Below the pieces are notes generated by a model. It did not search any database. It had not been told where the DNA came from and saw nothing but the letters and a program-made list of their open reading frames with translations. From Streptomyces sp. NBRC 109706 (GTDB lineage: Bacteria > Actinomycetota > Actinomycetes > Streptomycetales > Streptomycetaceae): 64,000 nt of DNA. Positions 41,068 through 49,701 of this stretch are shown piece by piece; the first letter of the stretch is position 1; the number at the start of each line of letters is the position of its first letter. The DNA lies in the NCBI RefSeq assembly GCF_000974485.1, contig NZ_BBOM01000008.1:62001-126000 (forward strand), written 5' to 3'. A program made the position numbers and the translations under genes.

Positions 41068-43305
41068 TCACTCCACCGGGAGACCGAAGGCCGTGGTGCC
41101 GTCCCAGACCAACATCGTGTCCCGACCGGCGAACACGTCGTAGGTGGCCAGCTCGGCGCGTTCCGCGTGCCGGAACGCCCACTTGAGCATGCCGGTCCTG
41201 GCGTCGAGCGCCATCACCTCAAGCCCGCCGACCAGCAGGGTCGACCCGGAGGGGCTGAGCGCGACCCGTGGATGGACGATGCCGTCGTAGACGCTCTCGT
41301 CCCGCAGCACACCGCGCCACAGCTCCTCCCCGGTGGCGAGGTCCAGCGCGACCACCTGCGTGTCCCGGTCGTTGAGGAACAGCACCCGACGGTCCTCCCC
41401 CTCCCAACGCAACGTCTCCACCACGGGGTTGCCGAACCGCGACTCCGAGGTGCCGACGGAACGTTCCCACAGCGGGTCCAGCGTGACCGCGTCATGGACC
41501 TGGAGATCGCCCTCGGTGCCGCTGACCAGCAGCCCCTCGGCGCCCAGCACGCTCAACCAGCCGAATGTCAGCGTCTCGTCGAGCACCCGCGTCCACTCCT
41601 CCTGCCCGTCCCGCGACCGGTAGGACGACTGCCGGAACCCGCCGTCGACGCCGCTGATGGTGTGGACCGAGTCGCCGTGGGCGAAGAACACCGCGTCCGA
41701 CCCGTCCATCGGCACCGGCACATGCCAGCGCTCCTCCCGCGCGACCGCGTCGTACAGCGCGACGCCGTTGCCGGTGTCGCCGTCGTCCCCCTCCACCCGG
41801 GTCCACAGCAGAAGCGCCGTCCGGTCCTCGACGTCCTGGTAGACATGGTCGATCCGATGCCCCCGGTAGTCGGGATCCTCCGGCAGATAGCGGGTGTCGG
41901 TCCACACCTGGGCCCCGGTCTCGGCGTCGATCACCACCAGCTCGCCCAGGTGCAGAAACGCCATCCGGGAGCCCTCCAGCGGAAAGGGCGCCACATCCTG
42001 CAGCAGGCTGGGCGCCACCCCGATATCGCCGCGCGTCCACAACTCCTCGCCGGTGCCGAGGTCGAGCCCCGTCATCCGGTTGGTGTGCGACACCAGCACC
42101 GTGCCGCCCTCCGGGATCCTGGGGATCACCGGGGAGTCGCCCGGCGAGTCGTAGCGCCAGATCGGTGTCGGCGCGATGCCGGGGGGAACGGGACGTGGCT
42201 CGGGATAGGGCGAGAGCAACGCCCGGTTCCCGCCGCCGCGTCCGACCACCCAGCCCGCCACGCCGGCGGCGCCCGTCAACGCGCCCACCAGGCCGGCCGC
42301 CGCGGCGACCCCGAGCAACCGGCGACGGGACGGCGCCCCGCCCCGGGCGGGGTCGGGGTCGGGGGTGGGGTCGGGCGGCGTGGCATCGGGTTCTGGGGCT
42401 GGGGTGGGGGCGGGGGCGGGGGCGAACGTGGGGCTCTGGGTGGTCCGTTGGTCGGGGCCCGGCGGCCCCTCCGGTATCGCCGGACGGGGCTGCGGGGCGG
42501 CCAGCCGATAGCTGGTGGCGGCGTCGGGATCGTCGGGATCGTCCGCCCCCGGGTCCGGCGGTCCACCGGCCGTGCCGGCCGCGCCGGCCGTCTCCGGCCA
42601 GACGAACTCCCCGGGCAGCGCCGCCACGAGCCGGCCCGTCAGCTCGTCGATCCCGGGCGGCGCGCCGCCCGCCTCATCGGCACAGCCCGCCAGAAACGCC
42701 GCGACATCCGGGGGAAGCGCGTCCGCGCCGCCGGCCGCCGTCAGCAACAGGGCCGCGAGATCCCTGACGTCCTCGTCGGGCGTCGGCGGATCACCGGCGG
42801 GGCGCAGCAGACCGCAGCCCGTGTGCGGGAGCGGGCCCTCGTCCGTCAGCTCCACCGTGGCCGTCGACAGCGCCCCGTGCCCCAACCCCCGGTCGTGGAG
42901 CGGCCGCAAGACCCGCGCGAGCGCCACCGCGAGGTCCCGCACCCCGGCCGCCGGCAGCGGCCCGCGGCCCTCGACCGCCTCCGCCAACGAGGGGCCCGTC
43001 GCCGGGGCCGTCACCAGCCAGGGCAACGGGGCGTCGGGATCGTCCGCGACCAGAGCGCGCCGCGCCGCCGGGCCGATCGCCCTGGCCACCCGCGCCTCGT
43101 GCCGAACCCACTGCCGATGGGCCTCCAGCACCGTCGTTCCCGGGGTCACCGCCGTCAGGCCCACCGTCGCCCCGGTCGTCAACTGCCGCGCCCAGTGGCG
43201 CCGCATGCCGGCCGGCGCCCCCTCGGGACCGTCCGCCGACAGTCGGTAGCCCGCCGGGACGCCGATCCCGTCACCGACCCGGCCGCCGTCGCCGTCCTCC
43301 GTCAT
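41068..43305 (-). CDS. Pseudokinase with PQQ/beta-propeller repeats
   Basis: 745 residues; aaggggggcgg precedes the start. The N-terminal 230 residues follow the kinase fold but lack key residues. The catalytic HRDxKxxN loop reads GHGALSTATVEL, the DFG position reads GCGLLRP, and no glycine-rich loop or clear VAVK lysine is visible. A Pro/Asp-rich linker, one membrane helix (LGVAAAAGLVGALTGAAGVAG) and a large outer domain follow. PQQ-type repeats there include DLGTGEELWTR, DAETGAQVWTD, DLATGEELWRG and DARTGMLKWAF. Probably catalytically dead, it may act as allosteric partner or sensor for the two active kinases flanking it in the operon. Confidence 0.85.
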   Translation of the reverse strand: MTEDGDGGRVGDGIGVPAGYRLSADGPEGAPAGMRRHWARQLTTGATVGLTAVTPGTTVLEAHRQWVRHEARVARAIGPAARRALVADDPDAPLPWLVTAPATGPSLAEAVEGRGPLPAAGVRDLAVALARVLRPLHDRGLGHGALSTATVELTDEGPLPHTGCGLLRPAGDPPTPDEDVRDLAALLLTAAGGADALPPDVAAFLAGCADEAGGAPPGIDELTGRLVAALPGEFVWPETAGAAGTAGGPPDPGADDPDDPDAATSYRLAAPQPRPAIPEGPPGPDQRTTQSPTFAPAPAPTPAPEPDATPPDPTPDPDPARGGAPSRRRLLGVAAAAGLVGALTGAAGVAGWVVGRGGGNRALLSPYPEPRPVPPGIAPTPIWRYDSPGDSPVIPRIPEGGTVLVSHTNRMTGLDLGTGEELWTRGDIGVAPSLLQDVAPFPLEGSRMAFLHLGELVVIDAETGAQVWTDTRYLPEDPDYRGHRIDHVYQDVEDRTALLLWTRVEGDDGDTGNGVALYDAVAREERWHVPVPMDGSDAVFFAHGDSVHTISGVDGGFRQSSYRSRDGQEEWTRVLDETLTFGWLSVLGAEGLLVSGTEGDLQVHDAVTLDPLWERSVGTSESRFGNPVVETLRWEGEDRRVLFLNDRDTQVVALDLATGEELWRGVLRDESVYDGIVHPRVALSPSGSTLLVGGLEVMALDARTGMLKWAFRHAERAELATYDVFAGRDTMLVWDGTTAFGLPVE

Positions 43306-43360
43306 GGCCGCCCCCCTTCGCCGTTCCGCTCCTCATCGGGGAGGCCCCCGTTTCCCAAGC

Positions 43361-45397
43361 TCAGGGCACCGGCATGGCCGTCAACCGCCCCGCGTGCAAC
43401 AGGAAAACACGATAGCCCGAGGCCGCCAGCCGCCACTGGCCGCGTCGTCCGTCGGAGACGGCCCACAGCGAGGTGCCGTTGTCCGCCAGCCAGGTCGAAA
43501 CGCCCCTCGCTCCCGAACCACCCAGCGTCGTCCAGACACTTGAGCCCTCCCACACCGGCGGCTCGGGGGGCAGCTCGTCCTCCACATCCACCCGCGCCGA
43601 CCACAGCTGCCGGCCGTCGGCCACCGCGACCAGGACCAGATCGGTGCCGTGGACGGCACACACCCCTTCGGGCCCCGCGACCGGCTGCCGCCACTCCCCA
43701 CCCTGCCCGGGAAGGGACCACTCCTCACCACCCGCCGCGACATCCAGCGCCAGCAGGCTCTCCCCGCCGACCACCACCCGCCCGTCGAGCACCGCCGGCG
43801 GGCCGGCCGTATCGGGGAAGCGTCCGTCCCGGCTCCAGCGGGCGGCGCCGTCGGCCAGGGCGAAGGCGGCCAGCCGTTCCCGGGTGCCCAGGAGCACCGT
43901 GCCGTCGTGGATCGTCGCCCCCGGGCGCCCGCCGGCCGGACCGGTCGCCACCCGCCACCGTTCCTCGCCGGTCCCCAGATCCAGCGCGGTCACCGTGCCG
44001 TCGGCGGTGAGGACCAGCCCGGTGTCCCGGTCGGCGGCGAGGATCGCGTCCACCGCGAGGGAACGCGTCCAGTGGCTCCCGCCGTCGGCCGAACGCAGCG
44101 CCCGCACCTCGTCGTTCGCGGTGGCGACGAGCACCAGCTCGGCGAGGTCGGTGCCGCCGGCCGCCATCCCCGCCTCGGCCCTGGCGGACTCCGCCGACCA
44201 CACGGTCGCGCCGTCCGCCACCCCGAACGCCGTCAGGCCCCCGCCGCCGGCGGCGGCGGCCAGGACGAGATCCCCGGCGGGCAGCGGGGCGGGCCCGTCC
44301 TCCGCCAGTTCCTCCCTGGTCCAGTAGGGCTCGGGCGCCAACCCCGGCTGGTAGCCCGTCAACGGGGCCGCGTCCGACGCCCGGCCGGCGCCGTCCTGGC
44401 CGTCGTCGCCCCCGCCGCGCCACCACCAGGCGCCGCCGCCGGCCGCCAGCAGTCCGGCGCCCGCCACCGCCAGGGCGCGGCGCCTGCTCGGCCCGCCGCC
44501 GCCACGGATCGCGGCCCGCGCCGCCCGGGTCCTGGCGGCTATCTCCCCGGCCGCCGGATCCCGGGACCAGAACGGGGGAACGTCCAACCCGTCGGCAAGG
44601 CCCCGCAGTTCACCCGGCGTCGGTCGGTCGGCCGGGTCCTTGGCCAGGCACGCGGCGACGACCGCACGCAGCTCGGCCGGGACCCCGGCCAACTCCGGTT
44701 CGCCATGGACCACCTGGTAGTTCGTCCAGTGCGCCTCCCCGGCGGGGAACGCGGGACGCCCGCTGCCGGCGACCACCAGCACCGCGCCCAACGCGAACAG
44801 ATCGGCCGCCGGCCCGACCCGACGTCCCGTCAGCTGCTCGGGTGCCCCGTATCCCGGGGTGGCCGGAACGCCGCCGGTGGTCAGGGTCATCCCGTACTCG
44901 GGCCGGGCGATACCGAAGTCGATCAGCCGGGGTCCGGTCGCGGTCACCACGATGTTGGCGGGCTTGAGGTCCCGATGCACCAGGCTCGCGCGGTGCACCT
45001 CGTCGAGGCCCGCCGCGAGTTCGGCGGCGAGCTGCCGCAGGGCGGGCGTGGACAGCGGCCCGTGCGCCCGCAGTTGCTCCGCGAGCGAGGGGCCGGCCAG
45101 ATACTCGGTCGCGATCCACGGCTGCCCGTCCGTGCCATGGCCGACGACCCGCGCGACCCGGGGCCCGCGCACCGCCGAGGCCGCGACCGCCTCGCGCGCG
45201 AACCGGCGCACCAGATCCTCGTCGTGTGCCACCTCGGGCAGCAGCACCTTGACCGCCACCGGACGCGGACGCGCCGCCGCACGGCGCCGCGCGAGATACA
45301 CCTTTCCCATCCCGCCGGCCCCCAGGACCCCCACCAGCCGATAGGGCCCGAGGTCGGTGGGATCGTCGGGCGCGGTCGGAGCGATGTGGTCGGCCAT
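43361..45397 (-). CDS. Ser/Thr protein kinase with PQQ/beta-propeller repeats, first of operon
   Basis: 678 residues from ATG 45397. TACCAT lies 8 nt upstream on the minus strand and suits a leaderless start; ATG 45406 is the alternative. The active kinase domain has GAGGMGKVYLA, VAVKVLLPEV, HRDLKPAN and DFGIARPEYG. A short membrane segment (ALAVAGAGLLAAGGGAWWW) precedes an outer propeller with DGATVWSAE, DGGSHWTRS, DLGTGEERWRV, DGAARWSRD and DGRQLWSARV. It is followed after 55 nt by the pseudokinase gene. Gene order kinase-pseudokinase-kinase and shared architecture indicate serial duplication. Confidence 0.9.
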   Translation of the reverse strand: MADHIAPTAPDDPTDLGPYRLVGVLGAGGMGKVYLARRRAAARPRPVAVKVLLPEVAHDEDLVRRFAREAVAASAVRGPRVARVVGHGTDGQPWIATEYLAGPSLAEQLRAHGPLSTPALRQLAAELAAGLDEVHRASLVHRDLKPANIVVTATGPRLIDFGIARPEYGMTLTTGGVPATPGYGAPEQLTGRRVGPAADLFALGAVLVVAGSGRPAFPAGEAHWTNYQVVHGEPELAGVPAELRAVVAACLAKDPADRPTPGELRGLADGLDVPPFWSRDPAAGEIAARTRAARAAIRGGGGPSRRRALAVAGAGLLAAGGGAWWWRGGGDDGQDGAGRASDAAPLTGYQPGLAPEPYWTREELAEDGPAPLPAGDLVLAAAAGGGGLTAFGVADGATVWSAESARAEAGMAAGGTDLAELVLVATANDEVRALRSADGGSHWTRSLAVDAILAADRDTGLVLTADGTVTALDLGTGEERWRVATGPAGGRPGATIHDGTVLLGTRERLAAFALADGAARWSRDGRFPDTAGPPAVLDGRVVVGGESLLALDVAAGGEEWSLPGQGGEWRQPVAGPEGVCAVHGTDLVLVAVADGRQLWSARVDVEDELPPEPPVWEGSSVWTTLGGSGARGVSTWLADNGTSLWAVSDGRRGQWRLAASGYRVFLLHAGRLTAMPVP

Positions 45398-45433
45398 GGA
45401 CCGCATGGTAGGAACCGGCCGGCACGCCCGGTC

Positions 45434-46207
45434 TCAGCGGGGGGACCGGTGTCGGCCCGGGGTGTGGCCGTAGGACTGCCGGAAGACGTCGATAAAGGCG
45501 CTGGCCGACGACCAGCCGCAGCGGTGCGCCACCGTGGTCACCGGCAGGTCCTCAGCCAGCAGCACCAGCGCCTGGTAGAGCCGTAGTTGGGTGCGCCACT
45601 GGGGGAACGTCATGCCGAGGTCGGAGGTGAAGAGACGGGAGAGCGTGCGGGCGCTGACGCCGGCCTCCTTGCCGAGCGCCGCCAGGGTCCGCTGCTCGGC
45701 GGGGTTCGCCCGCAGGGCGTCACAGACCGCCCTGAGGCGGCTGTCGGTGGGGGTCGGCAGATGCAGTGCCTGCTGGGGGGACGCCGCGAGCCGGTCCAGC
45801 AGAACGGCCCGCAGCCGGTGACGTTCGGCGCTGTCGTCGTCCGGATCACGGGTGTAGGCGAGGATCAGCTCCCGCAGCAGCGGCTCCACCGTCAGCACGG
45901 TCGGCGCGTCCAGCCGCAGCGGGTTGACCGTCGCCGGCAGACCGACGAGATGGAGGTCGATCGCCCCGTGGGCGTGGTGCGCGTGCACCGTGCCCGCCGG
46001 CACCCAGATCGCCCGGGTCGCGGGGGCGATCCAGGTCCCCACGTCCGTGGTGATGGCCAGCACGCCGCGCGCGGCATAGACGATCTGGTGGCCGTCGTGG
46101 CGGTGGGCGTCGATCTCCGCTCCCGGCGCCAGCCACCGGACGCGCGTCGGAGCGACGGACTCATGGCGGATGTGGTGGGTGTGGCAGGGTTGGCTAGTAG
46201 TCGACAT
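45434..46207 (-). CDS. AraC-family transcriptional regulator with cupin sensor
   Basis: 257 residues from ATG 46207. The N-terminal cupin-like domain contains EIDAHRHDGHQIVYAARGVL and WVPAGTVHAHHAH, whose His clusters may bind metal or ligand. The C-terminal pair of helix-turn-helix motifs is TLAALGKEAGVSARTLSRLF and VTTVAHRCGWSSASAFIDVF. It is divergent from the MFS transporter gene with only about 50 bp between starts, so it probably controls that gene and itself. The layout resembles many efflux/regulator pairs. Confidence 0.9.
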   Translation of the reverse strand: MSTTSQPCHTHHIRHESVAPTRVRWLAPGAEIDAHRHDGHQIVYAARGVLAITTDVGTWIAPATRAIWVPAGTVHAHHAHGAIDLHLVGLPATVNPLRLDAPTVLTVEPLLRELILAYTRDPDDDSAERHRLRAVLLDRLAASPQQALHLPTPTDSRLRAVCDALRANPAEQRTLAALGKEAGVSARTLSRLFTSDLGMTFPQWRTQLRLYQALVLLAEDLPVTTVAHRCGWSSASAFIDVFRQSYGHTPGRHRSPR

Positions 46208-46260
46208 TGCCTGTCTTTTTATCGGAAGCGCGCCGCCGGGTCCAGGATGACGATGGTCGG

Positions 46261-47514
46261 GTGGCGGACAACCGAGCAGAGAAGCGCGTGCGGAAGCGGG
46301 CACGGCGAGGGACAGGAAACCGGGCGATCAGGCTGCTGTCCCTCGGGCATGCCTGTGTCGACGTCTACCAGGGCGCGGTGGCCGCCCTGGTCCCGTACTT
46401 CGTGGCCGAACGCGCGTACACCTATGCCGCCGCCTCGGGTCTGGTGCTCGCCGCTTCGCTGCTGTCCTCGGTGGCACAACCCCTGTTCGGGCTGCTGACC
46501 GACCGGCGGGCGATGCCCTGGCTGCTCCCGGTGAGCACGATCGTCGGCGGTCTCGGCATCGCGCTGAGCGGCCTCGGCGGCTCCTATGCCCTGACGCTCG
46601 TCTTCGTCGCCGTCGGCGGGATCGGCGTCGCCGCCTACCATCCGGAGTCGGCCCGGGTGGCGCGTGTCGCGAGCGGGGGCAGCAACACCGCCATGGGCTG
46701 GTTCTCCCTGGGCGGCAACCTCGGTTTCGCCTTCGCCCCGATCCTGGTCGCCGTCGTGGTGGGCGTCGGCGGTCTGCGGTTCTCCCCGCTGCTCGTCCTG
46801 CCCGCCCTGGTCGGCAGCCTGCTGTGCCTTCCCGTGCTGCGGGGGATGCGACGCGCGGCCGTCACCACGGGCGCCCCGGCGCCCCCACCCGCCCGGCGCG
46901 ACGACTGGCCGTCCTTCGTCAGGCTGGCCCTGGCCGTGGTCTGCCGGTCGATCGTCTTTGTCGGCCTGAGCACCTTTGTCTCGTTCCATGTTCGCGAACG
47001 CACCGGCGGTGGCATGGCCGCCGGGACGGCCGCGCTGGTCGTGCTCTATCTCGGCGGCGCGGTCGGCACCGTCCTCGGCGGTCGGTTGGCGGATCGCCGG
47101 GACCGGGTCACCGTGGTGCGCCGCTCGTATCTTCTGACCGTCCTCGCGGTGGCGGGGCTGGTCCTTGTGCCAGGACCGGGCATCTACCTGTTTGTGGCGC
47201 TGACCTCCGCCGGGCTCTATATCCCCTTCTCCCTTCAGGTGACCCTCGGTCAGGACTATCTGCCCAACCGCGTCGGCACCGCCAGCGGCATCACCCTGGG
47301 GCTGACGATCAGCGTCGGCGGCCTGTTCAGTCCGTTGATCGGACGCCTGGCCGACGCCACCTCCCTGGGGACCGCCCTCGCGCCGCTGATCGCCCTGCCG
47401 GCCGTGGCCTGGCTGCTGTTCCGGACCCTCGCGGAGCCGGCGCCGCCCGCGCGGCCAGCCCCGGCGGCCGTTCCTCCGGCCGTTCCTCCGGCCGGCGAGG
47501 AGGCGAAGGGCTGA
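46261..47514 (+). CDS. MFS transporter, fosmidomycin-resistance-like
   Basis: 417 residues from GTG 46261; the start is uncertain because no clear ribosome site is seen and TTG 46207 is in frame. About 12 membrane segments are visible. Family-like motifs are GHACVDVYQGAVAALVPYFV, PLFGLLTDRRAM and YHPESARVARVASGG, which resemble the Fsr subfamily of drug exporters. The C-terminal tail is Pro/Ala-rich. It is divergent from the AraC regulator, so it is probably induced by its substrate, likely a toxic small molecule or sugar-like compound. Confidence 0.85.
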   Translation: MADNRAEKRVRKRARRGTGNRAIRLLSLGHACVDVYQGAVAALVPYFVAERAYTYAAASGLVLAASLLSSVAQPLFGLLTDRRAMPWLLPVSTIVGGLGIALSGLGGSYALTLVFVAVGGIGVAAYHPESARVARVASGGSNTAMGWFSLGGNLGFAFAPILVAVVVGVGGLRFSPLLVLPALVGSLLCLPVLRGMRRAAVTTGAPAPPPARRDDWPSFVRLALAVVCRSIVFVGLSTFVSFHVRERTGGGMAAGTAALVVLYLGGAVGTVLGGRLADRRDRVTVVRRSYLLTVLAVAGLVLVPGPGIYLFVALTSAGLYIPFSLQVTLGQDYLPNRVGTASGITLGLTISVGGLFSPLIGRLADATSLGTALAPLIALPAVAWLLFRTLAEPAPPARPAPAAVPPAVPPAGEEAKG

Positions 47515-47594
47515 GGTCTGGTCCCAGCGGACGAGGGCCAACCGCCGAGGCCGGTTCGGCCCCTGGGCCGGGGACGGCGCACCGGCCGGCTGAC

Positions 47595-47600
47595 TACCGT
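47595..47600 (+). promoter_or_regulatory. Candidate -10 box of a leaderless N-acetyltransferase transcript
   Basis: TACCGT fits TANNNT and ends seven positions before the A of ATG 47607. There is no ribosome site between, so a leaderless start is likely. Confidence 0.45.
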
Positions 47601-47606
47601 CACCCC

Positions 47607-48431
47607 ATGTCCTACGAAAAGCAGTTCGAACTCGAAGCCTATCTGCGCCGCATCGGCTGGCGGGAGGAACCGGCCGCCGATCTGGCGACCCTGCGCGGCG
47701 TGCACCGCGCCCATCTCCTCTCCCTCCCCTTCGAGAACCTGGACGCCCTGCGCGGCACCGCGCCGTCGCTCGAAGTCGACGATCTGCTGGCCAAGTTGGT
47801 GCACGAGCGGCGCGGCGGCTACTGCTTCGAACACAACACCCTGCTGGCCGCCGCGTTGGAGGCGCTGGGCTTCGGGGTGACCGCGCTGACCGGGTGGGTG
47901 GCGCTGGGCGCCGAGCGGCTGACCGGCCGGCCGCGTTCGCACCAGCTGCTGCTGGTCTCGGTCCCCGGGGACCCACAGCCCCAGCTCGCTGATGTCGGCT
48001 TCGGGGCGGCCGGAGGACTGCTGGAGCCGGTGCCGTTGGTCACCGGTGCGGAGTTCAGGACCGATGCGCGGCGGCACCGTCTCGTCCACGCCCCCCATCC
48101 CGGCCCGTTGCCCCTGTGGGTCCTTGAGGCATGGGTCGACGGCTCCTGGCAGCCCCAGGTCGGATTCACCCTGGAGCCCTTCGAACCGGTGCACATGGTG
48201 ACCCAGAACTGGTATGTGGCCACCCATCCGCGCTCCCCGTTCGCCCAACGCCTCTTCGCACAGCGGACCCTGGCCGATCACCACCTCGCCCTGGACGGCC
48301 GGGAACTGGTCGAGACCCGGGCCGACGGAACCGTCACCAAGCGGCAGTTGGCCGATGACGCGGAGGTGCGTCAGATGCTGGCCGAACGGTTCGGGATAGC
48401 CGTCCCCGAGGACACACCCCCGCTGGGCTGA
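47607..48431 (+). CDS. Arylamine N-acetyltransferase
   Basis: 274 residues, the standard family length. The catalytic triad is visible: Cys in RRGGYCFEHN, His in RSHQLLLV and Asp in LADVGFG. An early LPFENLDALRG motif is also characteristic. These enzymes transfer acetyl groups from acetyl-CoA to arylamines and hydrazines, and relatives in actinomycete clusters close amide bonds in polyketides. No 3-amino-5-hydroxybenzoate genes are nearby, so detoxification is the default reading. It follows the MFS gene by 92 nt but appears to have its own leaderless promoter. Confidence 0.92.
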   Translation: MSYEKQFELEAYLRRIGWREEPAADLATLRGVHRAHLLSLPFENLDALRGTAPSLEVDDLLAKLVHERRGGYCFEHNTLLAAALEALGFGVTALTGWVALGAERLTGRPRSHQLLLVSVPGDPQPQLADVGFGAAGGLLEPVPLVTGAEFRTDARRHRLVHAPHPGPLPLWVLEAWVDGSWQPQVGFTLEPFEPVHMVTQNWYVATHPRSPFAQRLFAQRTLADHHLALDGRELVETRADGTVTKRQLADDAEVRQMLAERFGIAVPEDTPPLG

Positions 48432-48516
48432 CGGTCCTTCGACGGCCTGACTCCGGCGGGCCGCACCAAAGCGGATGGATTCGACGGAATACGCATACGG
48501 GGCCCGCCGCTCTCGG

Positions 48517-48522
48517 CAGAAT
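48517..48522 (+). promoter_or_regulatory. Candidate -10 box of a leaderless DUF5954-like gene
   Basis: CAGAAT ends seven positions before the A of ATG 48529. The context agaatgggcccATG is almost the same as that before the zinc-ribbon gene at 54319 (agaatggggccATG). Confidence 0.45.
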
Positions 48523-48528
48523 GGGCCC

Positions 48529-49635
48529 ATGGACCTTGACGAGACGGGACCGGACGAGGTGCGGCCGGTGGTGGTGCGGGTTCCGGTGGAGCCGGTGGAG
48601 GCCGCCATGGAAGCCGACGCGGTGGACGCCGCGCTGGACGCGGCCGACGTGGCGGTGCGTGGCCCGCTGTTCGGCGCCGCCGTGCAGGGCCCGGAGGACG
48701 GGGCGCGGTGGCGGGTGCTGGTCTCGGTGTCGAACAACTGCCCACAGTTGGCGCGCGACGGCCTGAACTCCCTGCTGTGGTTCCGCGCGAAGGACGAGGC
48801 CAAGAACCGGGCCGAGCGTCGCGCCCTGCTGGCGGCGGTCGCCCGGCTGGAGACCGAACGGGTCGACGATCTCACCGTTCTCGACACCCGCTACCGGATC
48901 GTCCGCGCCGACGAGTACGCCGGCATGGGGCCCGACGGCTTCGAAGGGCCCCGGCCGACCGATCCGGAGCCCGTCACCCCCGACTGGAGCCGGGGCACGC
49001 TGGACGCGAAGATCGATGACGGGCTGGTCCTGGACCCGGACGCGCCGGTCACCCCCACCCAGGCCATGGAACGGCTGACGCTGCGCGGCATGGTCTACGC
49101 CGGCTCCCGGTTCCCCGACGAGGTGCTGCGGGATTCGCGCCGCGCCCTGACCACCCACCCCGACATCGTGTTGCTGCCCGCGACGTTCAAGGTCGTGGAG
49201 CGGACCGGCTCCGCGTGGTCATCGAGCGGTGGCCTGCACTCCACCCCGCAGGAGGCCCGCAAATCGCTGGACTTCTCCCTGCGGTACTGGGAGCCGCGCA
49301 CGCGCGGACTCATCCCCATGGGGTCCGACTGGGATGTCGACGCCCGTACCCAGGCCGCCAGGGACGCCGACGCGGCGGGGGAGTTGACCGCGTTCGCCGA
49401 CGCCGCCGACCGGCTGCGCGCCGGGCGGGTCGACGAACTGGAGGTCCTGGGCACCCTCTTCCGCATCGGCCGCACCCGCCGCCTGGTGCGCTGGGGGCCC
49501 GAAGGCCCCGAAGGCCCCCGCCCCTCCGACGTCAACCGTCAGGACCCCAACCCCCTCCACCCCGTGATGGACGAGGACGGCCGGATCCACTACGAGGAAG
49601 ACCCCGACGATCCCGACGAGTTCGACCACACCTGA
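48529..49635 (+). CDS. DUF5954-family-like protein
   Basis: 368 residues. The sequence fits a family common in Streptomyces and annotated DUF5954: ARDGLNSLLWFRAKDEAKNR, AAVARLETERVDDLTVLDTR, YRIVRADEYAGMGPDGFEGP and a related C-terminal repeat (DRLRAGRVDELEVLGTLFRI with VRWGPEGPEGPRPSD). This suggests an internal duplication. It is soluble, acidic at the C-terminus, with no catalytic motif and unknown function. The start follows the leaderless -10 placement; ATG 48475 would add 18 residues. It is convergent with the ketol-acid reductoisomerase gene. Confidence 0.72.
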   Translation: MDLDETGPDEVRPVVVRVPVEPVEAAMEADAVDAALDAADVAVRGPLFGAAVQGPEDGARWRVLVSVSNNCPQLARDGLNSLLWFRAKDEAKNRAERRALLAAVARLETERVDDLTVLDTRYRIVRADEYAGMGPDGFEGPRPTDPEPVTPDWSRGTLDAKIDDGLVLDPDAPVTPTQAMERLTLRGMVYAGSRFPDEVLRDSRRALTTHPDIVLLPATFKVVERTGSAWSSSGGLHSTPQEARKSLDFSLRYWEPRTRGLIPMGSDWDVDARTQAARDADAAGELTAFADAADRLRAGRVDELEVLGTLFRIGRTRRLVRWGPEGPEGPRPSDVNRQDPNPLHPVMDEDGRIHYEEDPDDPDEFDHT

Positions 49636-49701
49636 GCCGTCCCGCGCCGCCCGGTGTCCGGAAGTGCCCCCTCCTTGAGCGGAGCTGCCGCGGCGGTCCC
49701 G

